A stretch of 64,000 nucleotides of DNA. It comes from Tolypocladium sp. Sup5 PDA-1. Lineage: Eukaryota > Ascomycota > Sordariomycetes > Hypocreales > Ophiocordycipitaceae. Shown here in pieces: positions 54,458 through 64,000 of this stretch (its first letter is position 1; the number at the start of each line of letters is the position of its first letter). Under the pieces are notes generated by a model. It saw only the letters and a program-made list of their open reading frames with translations. It was not told the origin of the DNA and did no database searches. The DNA lies in contig JPHH03000001.1 of the NCBI GenBank assembly GCA_000750105.3, forward strand, positions 744,001-808,000, in the 5' to 3' direction. Position numbers and translations under genes: made by a program.

Positions 54458-56446
54458 TTACCGCCTCGTGGGAGCCGCGATGGCTGAAGCAGGCCTGCTG
54501 AGAGCATCGTACGGAGGCGCGGATACAGTCGACTCCATCATCGTCTTTCGTCGCTTCGTGTCCAGGCTCCCCATCCCCCCCGGACCGTCGTTTGAGGGTC
54601 GCATGTCGTCCTCGACATCGCGCCCCCTCTTCATCCCCCCAGCCGAGCCGTTCATAACGGGGGGCTGGGGAGCATAGCCGTTTGTCATGGAACTGGCCAT
54701 GTCGGCTGGCGGCGCATAAACATCGCCGCCTGGGGCACCATTGTGGGGTGCCCGGTCGTTGCTCATAATGTTGTACAGGTTGCTCCCGGTGGACTGCACA
54801 CGGGGCGGGGTGCTGTAGCCGTGCTGCGGGTAGTAGGGCTGGTGAGGAGCTGCCGTCCTCGGTGTCGCACGTCCCGAGGCAGGGGGGTGGTTCGGCGATC
54901 CCGTCATCTCGGATGGCATGTTGCCATCATTCGTCAACGCTCCCACACCGGGTGCTGTGTAGTTGTACGATGTGCGGGCGGAATCGTAAGCACCGCTGTC
55001 GTGAGTGTACTCAGCTTCATGTTCATGATCAGCCTCCTCATCACCGTTCTGATGTTGGGGGGCCTGCTCCGACGGCATGATGCCATTGGACGGTTTGTTA
55101 TCATGGTGCTCGCCTTGAGGCCCGCCGGCGGCCGGGCGGCTCGAAGGGGGTCCCATCTCGCTCTTAGGATACGGGCCCGGCTGCGCGTACATCCGATCTT
55201 GACTGCCGTTGGTCGAATTCTGGTACGGAGACTGCTGAGATGACGGCGTGCTGTACATCTGCCGGGCGCCGTCGTAGCCCTGGGGTCCCGAAGAGTACGA
55301 CTGCATGCTAGACATGGAGCTGCCTGGCGGGGTGGTAGCTGGTTATCAGTCAGTAATGAGATATCATTGTCAAGACCAACGTCACTGTCTTGGTTGCATA
55401 CCTTGAGCCCCATTCATCCCTTGTCCCTGCCAGTTGAAGCCCTCGGAGGCCCCCATGCTTCCCATCACGCCCGAACCGCTAGTCGGCGGCGTGGGAAAGG
55501 TGTGGGCGCGGTCAAGCGGGGGTCGGACCATGTTGGCTTGAGACAGAAGCGACGGCTGAGGGCCAGGCAGCGCCATCGAGTGGTGGTGATGCTGCTGGAT
55601 CGAGGGCAGGCCTTGCGTGGGAGGGCCGTTTCGCATTTGCCCCTGTTCTTGCTTTCGACGCTCAGCGGCGGCCATGACTTGGGTGGTCCGGCTCTGGTTA
55701 GTCGGATGGTAGAGAAGTGCACCGATGTTATGTACAAAGAGTGGGTAGAGCATCTCCGTGATCTTCTCCTTGTTGGCAAAGTCCAGCGCTCGTTCATATG
55801 GAATCCTGTCTTGTCTTAGCACGCGAGTCTTCCTGTCCAAGATCAGCGATGGGGAACATACCAGACGCCCTTCAAGTGCATGGGGCCAATTTTGACCACA
55901 TGGCGGACCTTCTCGCTCTTCAAAATGCCGTCACGTCGGCCGCGAGTCATCCCAGCAACGTTCAACAGCTTAGTGCCGTTGATCATGTGGTTATCTGCGA
56001 CTTCAGTCAGCCACCAAGCCATCTTGCTGCACATTGGGGCACTCAAACCAACCTTCACGTCGAGCGACGCAGATGCCTCGAGCCTCAACCTGGAAACAGA
56101 GACTCCCCTCGTCCTCCCACAGTGTAGCGGTAACGCGAGGCTTCATCCCCGGGGGCGGCTGCTGGCCTGTAGTGTCGAAGCCAGCGTACTGGTTCTGCAT
56201 GGGGTTCTGTCCCGGCACTCCACCAGGCAACGGCAGCACGTTCTGTGGCTGGGCCAGCGGGTTAGGAACGGGCGGCGCGGCCGGGGGGGACGTCAGGCCG
56301 TTGGTGTACCCGTACTGGCCGTACTGGCCCGCATTGGAGTACTGCGCGGGTTGTTGTTGGTAGTGGTTCATGGTAGCAGAGGTGACGGTCTGCGGAGGCG
56401 GACCAGACATGTGCTGGGAGTAATAGATGTCGGCGCTTTGATTCAT
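54458..56446 (-). CDS. stuA: APSES transcription factor StuA
   Basis: Four exons on the minus strand (56446-56053, 55994-55862, 55805-55402, 55338-54458) give 603 residues, the usual StuA length. The start MNQSADIYYSQHMSG agrees with Hypocreales StuA. The APSES DNA-binding domain spans about residues 105-212: TLWEDEGSLCFQVEARGICV, then DNHMINGTKLLNVAGMTRGR, VKIGPMHLKGVWIPYERALD and LYPLFVHNIGALLYHP. The two introns inside it sit at conserved places. The rest is Gln/Pro/Gly-rich, ending with a nuclear-localisation-like MKRGRDVEDD and DTKRRKTM. StuA controls conidiophore morphology, spore formation, effector genes and secondary metabolism in ascomycetes, binding (A/T)CGCG(T/A)N(A/C). A Tc1 transposon lies in its upstream region. 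Confidence 0.95.
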
Positions 56447-57495
56447 GGTGACGTTGCCCGAGGAGGAGCTGACGGAGGAGCTGGCGAGGAGAAGAGAGGA
56501 ACGACCGGAGTGGAAAGATACAGGACTTCTGGCCCTTGACAGTAGCATGTAAACAATGGCAGCGCTCGTGGTCGTCGTTGAGGAAGCTCCGGTCCCGAAA
56601 GGCAGTCTCAGCCAGCTTGCTCGAACTCAAGAGGTAAAATTAGCAACGTCGAAGGCGGTGGCGGCGGTTGGAATGGACAGAAAAACGCATACAATGCACG
56701 CTGAAGCCCGTAGCGGCAAGAAGCGGGCAGGAGAGTCCAAGGTAGGCGGGGGAAAGGGATTGATGGTCCAGAGAGCGCAGTGCAGTATCTTGCAAGCTGC
56801 AGAGCGGCGCAAACAGAGTTTTTGCTCACCTTTGTGCACGCAGGCGTCTATCGTCTCGACTCGTCCCGTCTCGTCTCGTCTTCGTCACGGCTCGTGGGGG
56901 GGAGGTTGGCCACAAGGGGGAAGGGAAGAGAGGGAAACGGAGGAGGTCGGCGGAGGGTCGTGAAAGACAGACAAGACGAGAGGAAGAGAAGCGGAAAGCG
57001 GATGGAGACCAGCCCGGCCTGGGGAAGGTTTTGTTTTTGGTGGTGAGGGTGAGAGGAGGCAGGTCCAGGTACCTTGGGTCAACGGGGCCAGCAGGTGCAG
57101 GGGAGAGCAGTAGGGTCAGGTTAGGTGGACAGGGTAGGGTACAGTACAGGTACAGGTAGCGGCAGCGGCAGCAGAGGTCAAGGTACCGAACCACGGCGGC
57201 TGGTAGCTGTACCTGCTGGACACCCCCCCAAGGCTCCCAGGATCATCAGATTGGGAAAGGCGGAAGAGGACGACACGGAGCCGGAGTGGGTTCCCCTTGG
57301 CCCTCTCTTACGGCGTATTGTTAGTCTCTTGTATGTACAATTGGGCGCGCGCGATGTGAAGAACATGTGGTCCGGCGTCCCGCCTTGTCTTGTCTTGTCT
57401 CGTCTCGCCGCCTGCCTTGCAACGACCTCCTCCTCCGCCTCCTGGCTCTGGGGCCGGCGCGGATGCTTTTAATGATACCGTGCCGTGCTGCTGTA
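56447..57495. promoter_or_regulatory. stuA leader and promoter-proximal region up to the transposon
   Basis: About 1 kb, with cgtctcgtc-type short repeats near 56865-56880 and cttgtctcgtct near 57395-57405, and caggta repeats near 57145-57155. StuA genes in other fungi have long leaders. No long plus-strand gene is supported here. Confidence 0.5.
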
Positions 57496-57524
57496 CGGAG
57501 GTCGCTTTCAAAATAGTTGTCCAG
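57496..57524 (+). repeat. Left terminal inverted repeat of the Tc1-type element
   Basis: 29 bases, perfect inverse of 59010-59038. Confidence 0.92.
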
Positions 57525-57538
57525 CGCTGAAACTACCG

Positions 57539-58855
57539 CTAAGCTATATTAGGAACGCCCCCACCTAATTTAGCAGGGGTTAGTCCCCTGCCTTCCTTGT
57601 ACTCGTTTCCTCCCTCAAGCTCCATTATCATTTGTACATGCCTTAGGATTCTCTCAATCCAAGCTTGGATACGGTCTTGCGGCAGCTCTTTCCATGCGGC
57701 GTTCCAAGCCGTAATAGCTTCTTGCCGGTTCTTCGGGGCCCCCTTGCTCGTAGTGCGTCTCTTCATCCAAGGCCAGGCTGGCTCAATTGCGTTGAGATCG
57801 GGAGAGTTGCCGCACCAAAGGAGTCGTTGGATTTGATGAAGGTCATAGACCTGCTGCTGGATGTAATGACTGTGTGCCGGAGCCTTGTCTTCTTGAACGA
57901 GCGTGCCCGGCCGGTCCGTTGCGCATTCCTTCGCAAAAGGGAAGAGCTTCGGGATAAGGATCTTCTTCTGGTACTGATACCAATCGATCCCTGACCCCTT
58001 GCGGCGTGTGAGCTTGCCGTTTTTTGAATTCCATCGCCACGAGGGTTTCTTTCCAGGAAGTTGGCGTAGGTTCAATCGTCTCATCGAATTCTCAAGCTCC
58101 CATTTCTCCTTTGCGGCAGACTCGAGCTCTTCGTTCATCTTCTCGATCGTTTCCGTAGCGGCTTTCTTCTCTTGCGCAGTCTCCGGAGACCAGCAATGCG
58201 CAGGGCCCTTCCGATCATAGGAAAAGCAACCCCAGAACATAAATTCAGAAGAGCCTTTCCATCGCTCACGAATGCAGCTCTTTACGAACGCCTCGTCGCT
58301 CTTCCGCCAAACGCGATAGCTGCCTCTGCGATGGAGTAAGACGACGGAGGTCTCGTCAGACCAAATAACATTCTTCCAATCCTCAAGGGTCCAGTCCTTA
58401 CGCTCAAGGCACCAGCGTAGACGATCCGTTCTCATCTTCTTCGATAATCTAGGCTTCCTCGTCGGCTTCGTCTTATTATACCCGAGCTTTTTCATAACCC
58501 GCCACACCGTAACAGAGGAAACGGGAATCCCCTCAGCACTAAGCTCCCCAGAGATATCAGCGCACGTCTTTTCTCTCCCATACCTATCGCGGCGGACCTT
58601 GCTCACGATCTTCTCTTGCATTTCTTTCGTTTGCTTCGACGGGCGCCCGGGGCGAGGTTCATCCTTAACAAAGTCATCCTTGATATTCACGGGCCGGCAG
58701 CTTGGATCGAATCCACGCTTAAGTGCCCTAGCATAGATACGGTTGACCTGACGGATAGAGACCCCCGAGATAGAGGCAGCCTCAGTAGTACTCGTGCCGC
58801 AACACTTTAGCCCAAGCACAAAGGCCCTCGTTGCGATATCTTGAGTTGGGGCCAT
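57539..58855 (-). CDS. Tc1-type transposase, DD34E
   Basis: 438 residues from the ATG at 58855 (MAPTQDIATRAFVLGL). The N-terminus has two helix-turn-helix units (TTEAASISGVSIRQVNRIY and ISGELSAEGIPVSSVTVWRV) for inverted-repeat binding. The catalytic core shows the first Asp in VIWSDETSV, the second in VQEDKAPAHSHY and the Glu in NSPDLNAIEPAW. Thirty-four residues separate the last two, which makes it DD34E. An insertion of about 90 charged residues, including a predicted helix (ETIEKMNEELESAAKEKWEL), lies between the first and second acidic residues. That makes it longer than most Tc1 transposases and typical of a fungal subgroup. The frame is uninterrupted. Confidence 0.93.
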   Translation of the reverse strand: MAPTQDIATRAFVLGLKCCGTSTTEAASISGVSIRQVNRIYARALKRGFDPSCRPVNIKDDFVKDEPRPGRPSKQTKEMQEKIVSKVRRDRYGREKTCADISGELSAEGIPVSSVTVWRVMKKLGYNKTKPTRKPRLSKKMRTDRLRWCLERKDWTLEDWKNVIWSDETSVVLLHRRGSYRVWRKSDEAFVKSCIRERWKGSSEFMFWGCFSYDRKGPAHCWSPETAQEKKAATETIEKMNEELESAAKEKWELENSMRRLNLRQLPGKKPSWRWNSKNGKLTRRKGSGIDWYQYQKKILIPKLFPFAKECATDRPGTLVQEDKAPAHSHYIQQQVYDLHQIQRLLWCGNSPDLNAIEPAWPWMKRRTTSKGAPKNRQEAITAWNAAWKELPQDRIQAWIERILRHVQMIMELEGGNEYKEGRGLTPAKLGGGVPNIA

Positions 58856-59009
58856 GGCGATTGGGAACAAGATGCGTGGTTTACACGAATGAGGAGGGGA
58901 AAGTTACCTTACAAAATATGTGCGGTGGTTCCTAGCACGATTCACCGCCCTTACGTGCAGGGATTCAATCAATTGAACAGGGATTCGAGCAGGGATTTGC
59001 CCCCCTGTC

Positions 59010-59038
59010 TGGACAACTATTTTGAAAGCGACCTCCGT
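59010..59038 (-). repeat. Right terminal inverted repeat of the Tc1-type element
   Basis: 29 bases, perfect inverse of 57496-57524, followed by TA. Confidence 0.92.
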
Positions 59039-62000
59039 ACTGGCTCGCGGCCTCTTCCTCGCCTCCAACCACCCATCACCCTCGCCCGGTGGGTTTCCGT
59101 GCTGGGGAAGAGACAGGGGCACAAAGACACCCCGGGCCAGGCCAGCCAGCCGCTGTGCGGTCTGTGTCTGTAACGCACAGCAGCGAACCAAAGCGGGTAC
59201 GAAGTAGCTCACCTCTGCTATCTGGACGGAGAGTGTCCCTACAGCAAGAGTCCCAATCAGTCAATCCCTCATCAATCAGTCAATTCCGATGCCTTGTGGT
59301 GCTCACTTGCTCGTCAATACCGTGGAGGCGCTGCACCGGAGCCGGAGCTGGAGGTGCCAGCAAGGCGCAAGCCCAGACGCCATGCCACGAAGCTCTTTCC
59401 AAGTGATCAGATATGGGTATGGTACGAATACTCCAGAGTCGACACCCAGGCAAGGCACCTTGTCAGTCTGCAATCCACAAGCTTGCAGCATGTACATAGG
59501 TACCTGCTTGGGGGCGGCGGTGCCAATGATTGACGGGCCCCATTCAGCCCATTGTCTCTGCTCCGAGCCTCTGTGTCTCGCCGTCTAGCATGTCTCGCCA
59601 GCTTCGCCCTTCCCTTCATCAGAGGATTGAGTTTTCCAGTCCGCGAGTCTCCTTCCGTCCCGCGTCGCATATAATGGGAGGCTGGAAGGTTGGAGCTTGT
59701 GGTTTCGCCGTGCCGCGGGCCACCGCCAGCCATCAGCTCCACAGTTGGGCGCCGCACTTCTCGCGAAGCCGTCGCTGGGTGGTGGGGAGTGGGGACGAGG
59801 CCACACACACTCTCGCTCGCTCGCTCGCTCACACCCACGATGATGAGCGGAGGGGAGGGGGAAGAGGAGGTGGAGGAGGAGCAAAAGAGGGGGACGGCCG
59901 GTTGACGGGCTGGCCAGGGTGTCCAGGCCAAGGGCCGCCCAGAGAAGCGACCGGCGAGGGGGGCGTGTACGGTGTCGAGACGAGAGGGCGGCGGACGGCG
60001 AGCGGCGTGGGTGGAACAGGGTCACAGTGCCAGGATGTCTGATGGTTGAGGTGAGCTGTTGAGTGGGCGAGGTCGTTGGTGGTTACTGATGAGGAGGTGG
60101 TGCTGGCGCTCGTGGTTGAGCTGTGCTGGGCTGGGCTGGCTTTGATGTGCTGGCGGCTCGCCCGCTCACCTGCTAGAGCCAGCCGGGGTCCTCCCACTCC
60201 CCGTCCAGGTCCGCGACAGGGGTTGCAGGAGCCATGGATGGATGGATGGATGATGGACGGCGACGGGGCGGACAGGTCGGGCCTCCAGTCGGACTGTGCT
60301 GGCGCGAGCTCCCTTCCATGCCTTCCCTTGCGGGCGGCTCGTTGCTTCGCCTCTGTTCTGCTCTGCTCTGCCGGCCGTGCATCGCCGCATGTCTAGGCCT
60401 GCCGGTTCGACATTGCTTTGCTTCTCCTGCGTGCATTGCTTTGCACCGGCGTGCCTTGCGTGCGTGCTGTGCGTCCCCGCTGTGCCTTGCTTCCAATGCC
60501 TCATCTGTGCTGCCCTTACCTGGCAGGGCACAGACAGATATCCGTACCTTAGTCCGTACACGTGCCCGCGTCCACGCTCTCGGGAACTGTCCTCCGTAGG
60601 CCCGCACGACACGGGAAGATGAAATGGAAACATGTCCATGAGGCTCACTCACACGGGATGACAGTCAATACGGACTACTCCGTACGAGTATTCGTACTCG
60701 TTCTCCGTAGAGACAGACTCGTACAGGGCCAAGTGTCAGCCGCGAACTCAAAAAGTGCTCGTGGTCAGAGCGAGTCGTTCGTTGGCCACGCCTCGACCGA
60801 CCAGGTACGCCCCCCAGCGCTCTCAACCGCGAAAGCTCCTCAACAAGGGTTCTAGCAGGGGCCTCTGGCTGGCCTTCTCTGTACGGAGTACTTCGTACGG
60901 ACTACTTGTATCCGTACTTCGCGCAGGTACCTCACCTAGTAGGCCATAGACTGATGATAGTGAGAAGGGCCTTGAGCCTTGCGGTTCGTGTGTTGGCGAC
61001 TCGACGGGAGGGGCCAAAACCTGCGAGGTTGATGAAAAGTCAATGTTGCACAGTTGACATATGCATGGACAAACCGCAGCTGCAACTACCAACGGCAACC
61101 ATAAAACGGTACGTAACTGCAGATTCTCGTGGCTGTCCGCGCCGCAAAGTCGGTCTCTGCAGGGCAGATTAGCGACGACGTCTGCTCTTTACCGTGCCTC
61201 ATGGCAAGCATCCATTGAGTCGACCAAGCCTCGAACTGAGGTTGCCTGGTCGCTGGAGGCAGTGGCTTCTGACACGTTACCATCTATATCGCACATGGTC
61301 GGCGTCGAAGTGCCGTGGAGGTGGACGAACAGGCGCTAACCCCAGGCCTCTGACCCATCGCGATGGCTGTGCCGTCAGCAACAAAAGCCTCGCACACAGA
61401 CCAGGTGGAGGCAGCGACAACCGGTTCTTCCGCGGGTTCGGCGCATCCATCTATATTACGGGTTGCCTTCAGTGGATGTGGATGTGGATGTGGATGTGTT
61501 ACCGAACGCCATGCTCGGTCACCTGTCTTCCTCTTCAACACAGCAAACCTCACCAGGAGTGCCGGTCAGAAGGCTCGTCTCCGAACCGTCATCGGCAGTG
61601 CCTCATCGCTGGCTTCTATATCCGTAATTAATTGGCCGCCCACTGTTCCACAGTATTACATCGACAAGTGCCTTGTCAGCCGTTCCTCCGAGGCCCTGAG
61701 AGGCCAAGCCTGTTGGTCATTGGAGGATGGATCCTGGATCAACAGTGATGTGTGCAAGGATGGCATACCTTGACCAACAAACCTTCCTCCGGCTGTACAG
61801 TGATGCGCGCTCCTTGCAGTAAGATCAGACCCTTGGCTGGACACTGCGCAGAGGGTGGCGCGACCTCGTAGTTCTCCGTGGCATGCACGCAAATGCTCTC
61901 ACCTTGCTTTTCAAGCCTGCGGGAAATCTCAACTTGCCACAAGACCGCATTGCGGCCGCGTGGCATTGATACGAGGCAGCTTTGTCGACGAAGCTCCGCT

Positions 62001-64000
62001 CGCTCATAACATTTCCTTGGTGTCGTCGGTAGCCCCCGGTTCCTCCGTGCAAGCGCTCGCAACCCTTCCGAATGGCTTGCCTCGCCCCGCGCCCTGGCCC
62101 CTGTCTGGCGTGACTTTGTAGGGGCTCTGATGCCGAGTCTGTGCTGATAACGAACGCTTCATCTCCTCGTCCGTCTCGGCGTTGACGGTCACTCTTGTTA
62201 CCGGCGGCCGGCTCGTGTCCCACAGTGTCAACCATTGAGACTTCGGCAGATGTCCCGAAATGAACGTGTCTGATGAAGAAGGCATCGACAGAAAGAACCA
62301 TGCGGCCGAAGTATACCATCGCGTTCAAGCAGCGGGCGGATTCAGCGGGAGCCCACGCGCACTTCTCAGCTTAGATCCGTGTGGCTATTGCCGTAATATC
62401 AATGCAACAAATGGCTGGCGTTCTGATCTGCCTATCAGCGCGCTCTGCTCCGGCATCACGTAAGGTGGTCCACGTTCGCATGGCAAGCCATCTATCCTCC
62501 ATCGCCTCGACTCCAATCGTAGTCTGCCATGTTGCGTCGTCTGGGTCGCAGGGTGCAAGAGCAGGGCACAGTGCGTGCCAGCACACCACCGGTGACAATG
62601 ACGAGCATCAAAGCCTGGCGGTTTTGGCGTCCTAGGCACCCCGCTCCGATCTGGCTCCATTCTGGTGCATGTTCCTTCGAGATTCCGCTGACGGGCTAGC
62701 TTGTGCAGCCACTAGACCAGGTTGCGACCATGCCTCGTTTTTGACGCCATGGCACCAGCAGGACGTATCCGTAGGAAGGACCCTCCGTCAAACGATCCTT
62801 TGCTCCGCGTCGTACCAGCTACCCGCAGGCGGCGGATAGCAGGAAGTTGAGTCAACATATTCCTTTGCACCTCATGAACGGCATGACAACCTCCACGCAG
62901 CCGGTAGCGGTGAAGTTGTTGTTCTCCAGCGTGTTGCTGATGTCGAATCAGATGCACAATTGCGCATCGATCCGGGGCCCAGCGGGGCCAATGCAAGATG
63001 CCAGCATAAGCGGCGGGAAGGCAATGCATTCAGGGCCGCTTCTGAAGTGCAGCTGCGCACACATACATCGGCGATGTCATGTGCGTACTCCGTCCGTAGG
63101 CCCCAGCAGGTGGCGTGCATCTGGTCCACGAGCTTAATGTGTACTTGGGGAGGGCCTCAGATGCAAGATCGCTGCACGCAACTTCTTTGCAATGAGCCCT
63201 CTTCGTTGGCCTTGGTGCAAGGCAGGTTTCTTTGCATGTCTAGGATATCCTCCGGTCAAAACCAAGATTCACAGAACAATGGCACACAGGCGCAACACAG
63301 AGTTCTTTGGCCTGGAGAACCGGCACTTTGTAACGTCGGGGGCTGGATGTTGCCATGTTCCCACGTCGTTTATCAGCTGTCGGGCCTCCCCCCCCTCCCC
63401 CCCTGCGTAACGAGACAACACTAGCTCGGCGGAGCAGATGAGACAGCGCGACGTCGATATAGTCAGCCACAACATCCACACCGCTGTCCGCCTTTTCCAG
63501 AGGCAACGCACCTCAGAAGAGGAGACTTCAATCGTCATCCCGTCCTTCCTCCCACTAGGAAGGGGGTGGCGGTTTAGGAGCCTTCGTGCGAGTGTCTTTT
63601 TTCTTTTCCAGCGGACATCTCGGCATTTTCTGCTTGTAGGGTCTTGCCGAGTTGCCTGGTTGTCCAACCCCGCTGTGCCACACCTGTTCGGAAACCGCCC
63701 TTCAACTTGATGGGCCAGGCTGCCGGGTACCGGCCCTGGGAGTGCGTGGCGATGGATGTGCCCAGCTCAGCGACCCCGCGTGTCAAGACATATTGGAGGA
63801 GCTCAACACAGATCCGACGATGGCCCAGTAGATCTGGCATACCCGCCTCTCTGCATGCAGGCAAGGTGATGCGCAGTTGACCAAGCGTACATGTACATAT
63901 GTTCGTTGATGACTAGCACGACTCGTCTTGGTCCGTACGGGATAATAATACCGGCGTCTGTGCGGCAGCGTGGCCAAGTAGTACGAGTCGTTAGTACGAA
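59039..64000. other. Gene-poor stretch, 5 kb, to the window edge
   Basis: No ORF resembles a protein family. The first 1 kb may still be the distal stuA promoter, displaced by the transposon. It contains G+A-rich microsatellites (59845-59890), an atgg repeat (60235-60255), two exact TACGGAGTA motifs (60676-60684 as its complement, 60882-60890) and a GTGGAT repeat (61472-61498). Confidence 0.5.
61472..61498. repeat. Hexanucleotide repeat GTGGAT, about four and a half copies
   Basis: Perfect short tandem repeat; no frame association. Confidence 0.85.

Larger units (their letters stand above)
57496..59038 (-). mobile_element. Tc1-type DNA transposon, 1543 bases, apparently complete
   Basis: Bounded by 29-base perfect inverted repeats beginning CGGAGGTCGCTTTC (57496-57524 and 59010-59038) and by the TA target duplication (57494-57495 and 59039-59040). 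One intact transposase fills most of it. The 3' coding end lies 14 bases inside the left repeat. Three short direct repeats (agggatt) precede the right inverted repeat. No stop codons and no CpA-to-TpA bias are seen, so the copy is recent and possibly active. Confidence 0.92.

Overview
The window looks like nuclear DNA of a filamentous ascomycete, most likely a sordariomycete of the Hypocreales type. Genes carry short GT-AG introns of roughly 40-80 bases with CTAAC/CTGAC-like branch sites. They lie 0.3-3 kb apart on both strands, and many encode fungal-specific regulators (StuA APSES factor, Atf1/AtfA bZIP, Mis13 kinetochore protein, U1-C, SmF, Erv25). The species cannot be named from this sequence alone.

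Left part (1-22 kb), conserved housekeeping: end of a class IV aminotransferase-like gene; a ten-knuckle CCHC zinc-knuckle protein; a GST-fold protein; bZIP factor Atf1; Mis13/Dsn1; the SDH assembly factor Sdh5/SDHAF2; Erv25 and U1-C on a divergent promoter; and a 1060-residue disordered protein of unknown function.

Middle part (about 24.7-38.4 kb), an accessory block rich in decay: a UstYa-like (DUF3328) pseudogene with a frameshift and a stop codon; a divergent small secreted ORF; a GNAT acetyltransferase; a relic of an ankyrin/ipa-type protein; an A+T-rich island with a RIP signature; an aldoxime dehydratase gene without its C-terminal third; and a large secreted two-domain gene. That gene joins an aspzincin-type metallopeptidase to a spherulin-4/GH135-like domain. 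Its first exon is split by a 307-base solo-LTR-like insertion flanked by a 5-base target duplication. A near-identical copy of the insertion, inverted and with its own 5-base duplication, sits 3.9 kb away.

Right part (38.9-57 kb), mostly conserved genes again: a signal-anchored protein of unknown function, a GPI-anchored Ser/Thr-rich protein, an F-box protein, an HD phosphohydrolase, SmF, a CBM48 protein with a Ser-rich tail, an amidohydrolase-2 enzyme, a TACC-like coiled-coil protein, and StuA. An intact 1.54-kb Tc1-type (DD34E) transposon with 29-base inverted repeats and a TA duplication sits about 1 kb upstream of the StuA start codon. The last 5 kb hold no gene I can support.

No rRNA, tRNA or CRISPR array was recognised. 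Exon coordinates were read by eye from splice consensus and family conservation and have not been checked against transcripts.
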